From Piscicoccus intestinalis NBRC 104926 (GTDB lineage: Bacteria > Actinomycetota > Actinomycetes > Actinomycetales > Dermatophilaceae): a DNA stretch of 64,000 nt. The translations under genes were made by a program, and so were the position numbers. Below the pieces are notes generated by a model. The model worked only from the letters and a program-made list of their open reading frames with translations, ran no database searches and was not told the DNA's origin. The stretch spans positions 18,180-82,179 of the forward strand of contig NZ_BCNQ01000005.1 of the NCBI RefSeq assembly GCF_001515525.1, in the 5' to 3' direction. Shown here piece by piece: positions 53,711 to 61,168 of the stretch; position 1 is the first letter of the stretch, and each line of letters opens with the position of its first letter.

Positions 53711-54997
53711 TCAGGAGCGGGTGGGTGCGGCGGGGTCGGCACCCGCCTGCTGGCGCAGCAGCTCTCGCCCGGCGATCCCGGCGTCGCGCGCGTCGAATTC
53801 GGCTCGCACCGCGGCGACCCCGCGTCGGATCGCGGGATCGGTGCGCACCCGACGAACGGCGGCTCGCAGGGCTCGCGCAGTGATGCGGCGCCCGCGCAGC
53901 GAGCATCCCGAGGAACTCCATTCGACCCGGCGCCCGATGTCGGCCTTCTCCTCCGTGCGCCCGGCCTGCACGACGGGCACGCCGTACGCCAGCGCGGTGG
54001 TCACTCCCGTCCAGCCGCCGTTGGTGACGAAGACCGTGGCGTGGCGCAGCAGGTCGTCGTACGGCACGTAGGCGTCGGCGAGCACTCGCGCGCGCCCCGC
54101 CGGCGGGCGCAGGCGCGCGGCGACGGCCGGGGAGCCTGCGGCGACGACGATCGTGCAGTCCTCGTCGGCCAGCGCGTGCAGCGTCGGCTCGATGAGTTCG
54201 GCCGGGTCGCGCCGCAGGCTGCCCTGGGTCAGGGCGATCACCGGCCGGGGATCGGCGCCGAGCCCGGCGCACCACCGCGGAGACTGTGCCCCGGGTGGGC
54301 GCCGGTACAGACTCCCGACGAACTGCAGCCCGGCGGGCAGACCGTGGTGGCGCGGGTACTCCAGCCCCGGCACCCCGCCGTGCAGGTGCAGCTGCGGCGA
54401 GACCCCGGCGGCGAGCACCCCACGGGGGTCGGGCGGCAGGCCGCGGGCGCGGGCCGTCTCCCGCAGGGCGCGCGCGGAGGCGGTGAACAGCGCGTCGCTG
54501 GCGCGATGCACGACACGGTTGCGCAGCCGCTGGTGCGGGCCGGTGCGGTACGGCAGGCCGGAGCCGAAGGGCGGGGTGTCGGGATCGCGGTCGTGCAGCG
54601 GGCCGTCGCCGAAGCTCGCCCAGGGCACACCGACGGCCTGGGCGGCCAGCCCGGCTCCGTAGGCGAGGGTGTCGGCGAGCACCAGGTCGGCGCCCGTGCG
54701 GCGCAGCAGCCGCTCGACGTCGTCGACCCGGCCGGCGGCGCGCCCGACGATGTGGCGGGCGTACCCGCGGCGCACCTCGCGCAGCGTGCCCATGACCGGG
54801 ATGCCGCCGCTGTCGCGCTGCGGGTCCCAGGCTCGCTCGACGTCGGCCGGCTCGGCGCCGAGCGCGCTGATCGCCGCGTGGTATTCGCGGGGAGCGTGCC
54901 AGGTCACCCGGTCGCCGCCGGCCACCAGCGCCGCGACGAACACGCTCGCGTTGAAGGTATGCGCGGGGATCGGGGTGGTGCTCACGACGACGTGCAC
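53711..54997 (-). CDS. Glycosyltransferase of GT-B type (GT1-like), second of a pair
   Basis: 428 residues. N-terminal acceptor domain (VHVVVSTTPIPAHTFNASVFVAALVAGGDRVTWHA) and C-terminal donor domain (PRPVIALTQGSLRRDPAELI, DEDCTIVVAAGSP, YVPYDDLLRHATVFVTNGGWTGVTTALAYGVPVVQAGRTEEKADIGRRVEW). The donor motif is a variant of the GT1 HxGxGT region, with TNGGWTGVT. It likely moves an activated sugar onto a lipid or small aglycone. GTG at 54997 lies 16 bases inside the upstream gene, so the pair is translationally coupled. Confidence 0.85.
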   Translation of the reverse strand: MHVVVSTTPIPAHTFNASVFVAALVAGGDRVTWHAPREYHAAISALGAEPADVERAWDPQRDSGGIPVMGTLREVRRGYARHIVGRAAGRVDDVERLLRRTGADLVLADTLAYGAGLAAQAVGVPWASFGDGPLHDRDPDTPPFGSGLPYRTGPHQRLRNRVVHRASDALFTASARALRETARARGLPPDPRGVLAAGVSPQLHLHGGVPGLEYPRHHGLPAGLQFVGSLYRRPPGAQSPRWCAGLGADPRPVIALTQGSLRRDPAELIEPTLHALADEDCTIVVAAGSPAVAARLRPPAGRARVLADAYVPYDDLLRHATVFVTNGGWTGVTTALAYGVPVVQAGRTEEKADIGRRVEWSSSGCSLRGRRITARALRAAVRRVRTDPAIRRGVAAVRAEFDARDAGIAGRELLRQQAGADPAAPTRS

Positions 54998-56187
54998 GCA
55001 GGTCGGCCTCCCTCGATGATCCGTTCGCACGCCTCGGTCGTGCGCCTGACGCCATCCTCGGCCGTCAGGGCGTCGGCGAGCTCGCTAGCCGCGCGGCGAA
55101 ACCGCTCGGGCGGGTCGGCGAGCGCGGCGAGCGTGCGGCGCAGGGCCCGATCGGTGAGGACGTGGCGGTGCAGCGGGCGCGGGCCGGCTCCGAGGTCGTG
55201 CACCCGGCGCGCGAGGGCGAACTGGTCGCCGAGCATCGGGATGATCGCCGTCGGGCGCGCGGCGAGCAGTCCGGTCACGGTGGTGCCCGCGCCGCCGTGG
55301 TGCAGCACCCCGGCGACCTGCCCGAAGAGCCGGCGATGATCGGTCTCGTCGGCGCTCGCCACCGACCGCGGCGGGTCGTCGATCTCCGCGAGCGGCGCCG
55401 CATCGGTGACGAGCCGGCAGCCGACGGCGCCGGCGGCGTCGGCGAGCCGGTGCAGGAGCCGGCCGGAGGGGTCGGTCAACCAGCCGAGGCCGACATAGAC
55501 CACGGGTGTCGCCGGCTGCGGGGCTGCCGCCGCCGGAACAGGGCCGAACAGGTGTCCGGTGCGCACGACGTGAGCGGGCAGCGGCGCGCCACCGGCGAGC
55601 GTGCGGCTGACCGCGAGCACGGTCGGCAGCGGCACGTCGTGTCGCGCGGCGCCCGGAGCCGCCGACATCTGCATCGTCAACGGCCACATCAGGCTGCGCC
55701 GGCAGCGTTCGGAGACGGTCAGCCGCCCGGGCTGCCCTGGCTGCCCGTTCTGCCCTGACACCCCGGGGGCGGGTGGCCCGGGCGGGCGCACGTCGCCGAC
55801 GAGCAGGAGGGCCGCGCGCCCGCCTCGTCCGCGCCAGGCGGAGGCGAGGGCGGCGCTGCCGAGACCGCACAGCAGCACGTCGCGCGGGTCGGCGTCACGC
55901 AGCCGCGCCCACAGGCCCGCGCTCCACGCACGGTAGCGACGGCGTAGCAGCGCGTAGGTGATTCCCGCCTGCGAGAGGGTGAGCCGTCGGCTCGTCGGGG
56001 TGCTGCCGAAGAGGTCGACGTCGCCCGCGGCGCGGTACGGCACCGACTCCGCCGCGGCGAGCCCGGCGTAGCGGTCCGCGCCGTGCACGAGCACCTCGTG
56101 CCCGCGGGCGCGCAGCTGCGCGGCCACCACCACCGCGGGCGCGACGTCGCCGCGCGTGCCGAGCGCGACGAGGTGGACGACGGGCAT
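54982..56187 (-). CDS. Glycosyltransferase of GT-B type (GT1-like), first of a pair
   Basis: 401 residues. The N-terminus MPVVHLVALGTRGDVAPAVVVAAQLRARGHEVLVHGAD is the standard GT1/UGT opening. The donor domain has VVYVGLGWLTDP and the motif VAGVLHHGGAGTTVTGLLAARPTAIIPMLGDQFALARRV, matching HHGGAGT. An odd insert, PGPPAPGVSGQNGQPGQPGR, occurs near residue 150. ATG at 56187 is preceded by GGGAGG. It overlaps its sister gene. Sterol or lipid glucosyltransferases look similar; no pathway can be deduced. Confidence 0.88.
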   Translation of the reverse strand: MPVVHLVALGTRGDVAPAVVVAAQLRARGHEVLVHGADRYAGLAAAESVPYRAAGDVDLFGSTPTSRRLTLSQAGITYALLRRRYRAWSAGLWARLRDADPRDVLLCGLGSAALASAWRGRGGRAALLLVGDVRPPGPPAPGVSGQNGQPGQPGRLTVSERCRRSLMWPLTMQMSAAPGAARHDVPLPTVLAVSRTLAGGAPLPAHVVRTGHLFGPVPAAAAPQPATPVVYVGLGWLTDPSGRLLHRLADAAGAVGCRLVTDAAPLAEIDDPPRSVASADETDHRRLFGQVAGVLHHGGAGTTVTGLLAARPTAIIPMLGDQFALARRVHDLGAGPRPLHRHVLTDRALRRTLAALADPPERFRRAASELADALTAEDGVRRTTEACERIIEGGRPACTSS

Positions 56188-56368
56188 GCCTCCCTGTGCC
56201 CACCGCGGGCCCGGGCTACGCCGATGCGGGGCAGGAGGATTCAACGCGTTCCGGGGCACCTCGGGCCGGGGCGGCTTCGTGCGGGCTCACGGGAGTTTCG
56301 GGGCGCGCTGCTGGCACGGGCGACCTACGGTTGGCGGCAGACCACGCGACGTGACCGGGGGTGTTCTG

Positions 56369-57610
56369 ATGGGCAGCACGTCCCACGCGGCCGTGGCGTG
56401 CGCGGGGGTGTCGAAGTCGTTCGGGCCGGTCCGCGCGCTGGAGGGCATCGACCTGGCGGTTGGGCCCGGTGAGAGCGTGGGGCTGCTGGGCCCGAACGGC
56501 GCGGGAAAGTCGACACTGCTCGGGCTCGTCGCGGGGCTGCGGCGCCCCGACTCCGGGCAGGTGCGGCTGCTGGGCGCCGATCCGGTGCGCGCCGCGACGC
56601 GCCGGGGGCTCGGGATGACGCCGCAGGTCGACGCGCTGCCGGACACGCTGCGCGTCGAGGAGGTGCTCGACCTGGTGCGCGCGCACCACCCCGACCCGGT
56701 CGGTGCGCGAGAGCTGCTGCGGCTCGTCGGGCTGGAGTCGGCGCGCGACCGGCAGTGCGGGGCGCTGTCCGGCGGGCAGCGGCGCCGGATCAGCCTGGCA
56801 CTCGCGCTGGCCGGACGGCCTCGGGTGCTGCTGCTCGACGAGCCGACGGCCGGGCTGGACACCGATTCGCGCGATGTCGTCAGTCGGGTCGTCGAGCGGG
56901 CCCGGGTAGACGGTGTGACCGTGCTGCTGAGCAGCCACGACCTGCGTGACGTCGAGCGTGGCTGCGAGCGCGTCGTCGTTCTGAGCGGCGGGCGCATCGT
57001 CGCCGACGACACCCTCGAGGACTTTCGCGCCCGGGCCCGAGCGCGGCGGCTGCGTGCGCGCACCACCGTCGGCCTGGATCGGCTGCGCGACCTGCCGGGA
57101 GTGCTCGGGGCCCGCGTCGTCGAGGCGGGCGCGACGATCGAGGCGTCCGAGGGGTCCGGGGGGTTCGAGGCATCCGAGGCTTCCGAGGGGTCCGCAGCGC
57201 CCGAGAGGTCCACGGCGCCCGAGGGGTCCGAGGGGTTCGCGGGGTTGGCGGGGTCTGGGGCGCCCGACGAGCGCCGCGCCGAGGAGTCCGGGGGCTCGAC
57301 CGCGACGGCATCCGGTGCAGGCTCGCCGAAGGAATCGCCAAATCGACGATCGCGATTCTTCCCGACCGTCACCCCCAAGTCGCTGACCTGCGACGATACC
57401 GGCGGTGCGCGGCGCGGCAGCGATCGGGATAGTCGATTCGGCGAAACGTCCGCGGGTGCCGGACGGCTCGTGGAGCTCGACAGCGCCGATTCGGACGCGT
57501 CGCTGCGCGCGCTGCTGAGCCTCGACCCCGACGCCCACGACATCCTCGTGCAGCGCGCCGACCTCGACGACGTGCTGCGCAGCACCCTGCGCGGGGCGGA
57601 GCAGACATGA
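56369..57610 (+). CDS. ABC transporter ATP-binding protein with large C-terminal insert
   Basis: 413 residues. The ATPase is complete: Walker A LLGPNGAGKST, signature ALSGGQRRRISLALAL, Walker B VLLLDEPTAGLD, and switch His in LLSSHD. The regulatory C-terminal domain is split. After VLGARVVEAGATIE come about 110 low-complexity residues (Glu-Gly-Ser repeats, then a palindrome-encoded stretch) before the domain resumes at LVELDSADSDASLRALLSLDPDAHDILVQRADLDDVL. The insert contains a copy of palindromic family 2 in frame. It pairs with the overlapping permease gene (ATGA), forming a drug- or lipid-type ABC exporter. Substrate unknown. Confidence 0.9.
   Translation: MGSTSHAAVACAGVSKSFGPVRALEGIDLAVGPGESVGLLGPNGAGKSTLLGLVAGLRRPDSGQVRLLGADPVRAATRRGLGMTPQVDALPDTLRVEEVLDLVRAHHPDPVGARELLRLVGLESARDRQCGALSGGQRRRISLALALAGRPRVLLLDEPTAGLDTDSRDVVSRVVERARVDGVTVLLSSHDLRDVERGCERVVVLSGGRIVADDTLEDFRARARARRLRARTTVGLDRLRDLPGVLGARVVEAGATIEASEGSGGFEASEASEGSAAPERSTAPEGSEGFAGLAGSGAPDERRAEESGGSTATASGAGSPKESPNRRSRFFPTVTPKSLTCDDTGGARRGSDRDSRFGETSAGAGRLVELDSADSDASLRALLSLDPDAHDILVQRADLDDVLRSTLRGAEQT
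57323..57455. repeat. Dispersed palindromic element, family 2 copy B, inside a coding region
   Basis: Left arm CGCCGAAGGAATCGCCAAAT plus CGACGATCGCGATTC, right arm CGATCGGGATAGTCGATTCG plus GCGAA. The arms pair imperfectly over about 25 bases and match the arms of copies A and C. It is read through in frame by the ABC ATPase gene, adding roughly 45 residues (PNRRSRFFPTV ... SDRDSRFGE). Confidence 0.75.
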
Positions 57611-58485
57611 CTCGTGACGACTCACGCGGGCCGAATGGGCCGGACGAGGCGCGTGTGCCGAGTGCCCGCCTCGTGCGCGCGCACGCCCGGGCCCAGGGCC
57701 AGGTGTTGCTGCGCTCCCCGGCCCAGTTGGTGTTCCTCCTGCTGGCGCCGGCGGTGGCGCTGCTGGCGATCGTCGCGCCGATCGACGCGCTGGCGGGCGA
57801 CCCGACCCAGTCGGCACAGGCCTTCGCGCAGATGGCAGTGTTCGGCGGCCTCGCGGTCAGCGTCTTCGGGCTCGGCATCAACGCCGCGGAGGAACGCGCC
57901 TCCGCGTGGTCGACGTACGTGCGTACCCTGCCCGCGTCGGGGTGGATCATGACCGCCGGCCGGCTCGCCGTCACCCTCATCGCCGTGGCCGGATGCCTGC
58001 TGCCGCTGACGCTCGCCGCGCTGGCGACGACCGCGCTGCCCGAGGCGCTCGGGCACGTGTCCGGCGCCGCGACCAGCGGGGCAGCCGGGGCACTCGCCAG
58101 GCTCGCGTCGATGCTGGGGGCTTGGGTGGTGGCCATCGTCGGGTGCGTGCCGTTTCTCGGGCTCGCGCTGATCGTCGGCTACTCGTTCTCCCCCTCGACG
58201 ACGGTGGCGATGACCCAACTGCTCGTTGTGCCGCTGGCGTTCGCGGGCGGGCTGGTGCTGCCTCCGGGGGTGTTTCCGCCCTGGCTGGAGGCCTTGTCAT
58301 GGGCGCTGCCGACGCGGGCCGTGCGCGAGGGCGTGCTCGCGGTGCTCGGGCAGGGCTTCGTCGAGCCCGTGTGGGCCGGCGGGGGCGGGTGGGTACCGGT
58401 ACTCGTCTGGGCGGCCTGGGCGGTGGCGGCGCTCGTCGGCGCCGCGCGGGCGTACGCGCGAGACGAGGGTCGCCGGTTCCGCTGA
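57607..58485 (+). CDS. ABC transporter permease (ABC-2 type)
   Basis: 292 residues. After a hydrophilic N-terminus (SARLVRAHARAQGQVLLRSPAQ) there are six hydrophobic segments, including LVFLLLAPAVALLAIVAPI, FGGLAVSVFGLGINAAEERASAW, LIAVAGCLLPLTLAALATTAL and LLVVPLAFAGGLVLPPGVFPPWLEALSWALPTRAVREGVL. The ERASAWSTYVRTLP stretch and the FPPWLEALSWALPTRAV loop are typical ABC-2 exporter features. It overlaps its ATPase gene by four bases. Probable exporter; substrate unknown. Confidence 0.9.
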   Translation: MTRDDSRGPNGPDEARVPSARLVRAHARAQGQVLLRSPAQLVFLLLAPAVALLAIVAPIDALAGDPTQSAQAFAQMAVFGGLAVSVFGLGINAAEERASAWSTYVRTLPASGWIMTAGRLAVTLIAVAGCLLPLTLAALATTALPEALGHVSGAATSGAAGALARLASMLGAWVVAIVGCVPFLGLALIVGYSFSPSTTVAMTQLLVVPLAFAGGLVLPPGVFPPWLEALSWALPTRAVREGVLAVLGQGFVEPVWAGGGGWVPVLVWAAWAVAALVGAARAYARDEGRRFR

Positions 58486-58489
58486 CCCC

Positions 58490-58574
58490 GGGCTCGGCGG
58501 GCGGGCTCGGCGGGCTCGGCGGGCTCGGCGGGCTCGGCGGGCTCGGTGGGCTGAGCGGGTTCGGCGGGCTCACC
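58490..58574. repeat. 9-bp tandem repeat (GGGCTCGGC) between permease and telA
   Basis: About nine units, the last few degenerate, in the noncoding gap. The unit resembles those inside coding repeats elsewhere in the window. Confidence 0.9.
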
Positions 58575-58693
58575 GGCCTCGACGGGCGCGGGCCGACATG
58601 CGAGACGACGCATCGCCGCAACGTCTGCGATCCTCGATAGCAGGACCGTTGCACCACTCGTGGGCACAGCGACACCACACACGGAGGACATCG

Positions 58694-59917
58694 ATGACCC
58701 AGCCGTTGACACCCCCGCCCGCCGCCCAGGCGGCCCCGCTGACGCTCGAGGCGCCCGCCGCGACCCAGCCGGTCGCGCAGACCGCCGCTCCGAAGATGGC
58801 GCCGGCCGTGCCGCAGGAAGCCATTCCCGCCCTCGACGCCAAGGTCGAGTCGTACCTGGAGGGTCTGAGCGGCACCGCGACGAAGTCGCCGGAGTTCGAC
58901 ACCCGGGCCGCCGACGTGCGCACGATGGGCGACGCCGACATCCGGCGCGCGGCCGAGACCTCGAACCGGCTCCTGAAGTCGCCGGTGAAGGCCCTCAACG
59001 AAGGAAACCTCACGTCGGGCTCCAAGGTCGGCACGACGCTGCAGCAGCTGCGGCGCACCGTCGAAGATCTCGACCCCAAGCAGGCGTCGGTGCCCAAGCG
59101 GCTGCTCGGGATGATCCCGATGGGCAACAAGGTCACCGACTACTTCCGCCGCTACGAGTCGGCGGAGAAGCAGCTCGACGCGATCCTGCACTCGCTGCGC
59201 AACGGTCAGGACGAGCTGCTGCGCGACAACGCGGCGCTCAACCTCGAGAAGCAGCAGCTGTGGGACTCGATGGGCCGGCTCAACCAGTACGTGTACATCG
59301 CCGAGCGGCTCGACGCCCGCATCGCGGCGCAGATCGCCGAGCTCGAGGCCACCGACCCCGACCGGGCCAAGTCGATGCGCGAGGACGTGCTCTTCTACGT
59401 GCGGCAGAAGCACCAGGACCTGCTCACCCAACTCGCGGTCTCGATCCAGAACTACCTGGCGATCGACATCGTCATCAAGAACAACATCGAGTTGATCAAG
59501 GGCGTCGACCGGGCCTCGACGACCACGGTCTCCGCGCTGCGCACGGCGGTCATCGTCGCGCAGGCGCTGAACAACCAGAAGCTCGTGCTCGACCAGATCA
59601 CCGCGCTCAACACGACGACGAGCAACATGATCCAGTCGACGTCCGAGATGCTGCGCGACAACTCGGTGGCGATCCAGCAGCAGGCCGCGAGCGCGACGAT
59701 CGGGCTGCCGCAGCTGCAGGCGGCGTTCCAGAACATCTACGAGACGATGGACGCGATCGACGCGTTCAAGGTCGAGGCGCTCGACAACATGGCCGCGACG
59801 ATCGGGGTGCTGGAGTCGGAGGTCGGCAAGTCACGCGAGTACCTCGACCGGGTCGTCAAGAGCGACCAGCGCACGCGCACCGGCACCCTCGATCTCGGCG
59901 GCGGCCAACGGATCTGA
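58694..59917 (+). CDS. telA: TelA-family toxic anion resistance protein
   Basis: 407 residues. A Pro/Ala-rich N-terminus of about 45 residues is followed by the TelA core: EVSA-type region DADIRRAAETSNRLLKSPVKALNEG, VPKRLLGMIPMGNKVTDYFRRYESAEKQLDAILHSLRNGQDELLRDNAALN, DVLFYVRQKHQDLLTQLAVSIQNYLAIDIVIKNNIELIKGVDRASTTTVSALRTAVIVAQAL. It is mostly helical and cytoplasmic. TelA proteins give tellurite resistance and belong to the Ter-type membrane-stress systems. ACGGAGGAC precedes ATG 58694. It heads a cluster of four co-oriented genes. Confidence 0.94.
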   Translation: MTQPLTPPPAAQAAPLTLEAPAATQPVAQTAAPKMAPAVPQEAIPALDAKVESYLEGLSGTATKSPEFDTRAADVRTMGDADIRRAAETSNRLLKSPVKALNEGNLTSGSKVGTTLQQLRRTVEDLDPKQASVPKRLLGMIPMGNKVTDYFRRYESAEKQLDAILHSLRNGQDELLRDNAALNLEKQQLWDSMGRLNQYVYIAERLDARIAAQIAELEATDPDRAKSMREDVLFYVRQKHQDLLTQLAVSIQNYLAIDIVIKNNIELIKGVDRASTTTVSALRTAVIVAQALNNQKLVLDQITALNTTTSNMIQSTSEMLRDNSVAIQQQAASATIGLPQLQAAFQNIYETMDAIDAFKVEALDNMAATIGVLESEVGKSREYLDRVVKSDQRTRTGTLDLGGGQRI

Positions 59918-60149
59918 GCCTGACGCGCCCGCGCCGGCCGGACCGCACTCGCCCGCTGTCGGCCGGCCGGGACAGCCGACGCGGGGCGGTTCCGGCACGG
60001 TGCGCACTGTTCGCCGACGGGTCTTGTCGGTGGGATCTGACAGGCTGTCCAACAGGTGCCGGGGCGGAACCGCGCGGCCCCGCGGTTCGTAGCCGCAGCG
60101 AGGGCACCGATGGGGGCACCAGCCCACGTGAGACGAAGGGGACGACGGC

Positions 60150-61001
60150 ATGGCAATCGGGGATTTCTTCTCCCGCCTCGGCGGCCGGAGCGAAGAACCC
60201 GCGCCCGAGCCCGAGCCGCAACGACCACCGACCGGCGACGCCCTGCGCGAGGCCCTGGCGGAGACCGAGCGGCTCGTGGCCGACGGCGGGGTGCCCTCAC
60301 CGGTCACCGCGCGGGTGCTGCGGGTCACGGGCACGGTGCGCGACACGATCCCCCGGCTCGACGCGCTCGGCGCCGGCAGCGACCGCGCGTACGCGGTGAT
60401 GGCGACGGCCACCGACTACCTGCCCGAGGCCGTCGGTGGATACCTGCGGCTGCCGCGGCGGTTCGCCGACACGCGCCCCATCGACGGGCCCAAGACCGCG
60501 CTCATGGTGCTCGTCGACCAGCTCGACCTGCTCGGCGCCACCATGGACGCCGTCTTCGATGCGGTCTGCCGCGACGACGCCAACGCGCTCGTCGCCCACG
60601 GGCGGTTCCTCGCCGAGAAGTTCGGCGCCCGGTCCCGCGGCGGCGACCTGGAGGTGGCCGGACTGCCTGTGCCGCCGATGCCGCCCACGCCCTCCGAGCC
60701 GGCTGCGCCAACCGAGGAGGCGGAAGCGGGCTCGGGCGGCTCGGGCGCGTCGAGCGACTCGAGCGCGTCGAGCGGCTCGGGCGGGCGGCTCGAACGGCCC
60801 GTCGCGCCGGTCGCGCCGGTCACGCAGGGGTCCGACGAGCCGGGCGCGCCGAAGACCGACGAGCGGACGGTCGACGAGCCAGAGCCGACGACGACCGAGG
60901 AGCCGGTGAAGACCGAGGAGCCGGTGAGGACCGAGACGCCCGCGTCCCCGCCGGAGCCGCGCGTCGACCGGCTCCGGCCGCCGAGCAGCCTCGACCTGTG
61001 A
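60150..61001 (+). CDS. Unknown helical protein of the TelA cluster
   Basis: 283 residues. A helical domain of about 165 residues (GDALREALAETERLVADGGVPSPVTARVLRVTGTVRDTIPRLDALGAGSDRAYAVMATATDYLPEAVGGYLRLP, then KTALMVLVDQLDLLGATMDAVFDAVCRDDANALVAHGRFLAEKFG) is followed by a long disordered tail of Gly-Ser and Glu-Pro-Thr. The N-terminal MAIGDFFSRLGGR looks like an amphipathic helix. No family name known to me; such proteins travel with TelA genes in Actinobacteria. Probably a soluble partner of TelA or of the AAA+ ATPase. Confidence 0.75.
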   Translation: MAIGDFFSRLGGRSEEPAPEPEPQRPPTGDALREALAETERLVADGGVPSPVTARVLRVTGTVRDTIPRLDALGAGSDRAYAVMATATDYLPEAVGGYLRLPRRFADTRPIDGPKTALMVLVDQLDLLGATMDAVFDAVCRDDANALVAHGRFLAEKFGARSRGGDLEVAGLPVPPMPPTPSEPAAPTEEAEAGSGGSGASSDSSASSGSGGRLERPVAPVAPVTQGSDEPGAPKTDERTVDEPEPTTTEEPVKTEEPVRTETPASPPEPRVDRLRPPSSLDL

Positions 61002-61020
61002 CCGGACCTGTGCTGGACCG

Positions 61021-61092
61021 ATGACTGGACCCGTGACTGGACCGATGACTCGACCTGTGACTCGACCTGTGACTCGACCTATGAACGGAACT
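61021..61092. repeat. 12-bp tandem repeat (GTGACTCGACCT), six copies
   Basis: Six units with small changes fill most of the gap between the unknown protein and the AAA+ ATPase gene. Noncoding. Confidence 0.9.
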
Positions 61093-61168
61093 GCGCGCCG
61101 ACCTGCGTGGCCCCACCCACCCGTGAGTGAACGAGCATGATGCCGATGATGCCGATGGAGCTGACCCG

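Noticed and set aside
53702..53711. ATGTATACAT palindrome as an operator
   Set aside because: It lies at the stop codon of a glycosyltransferase gene, far from any start; probably chance.
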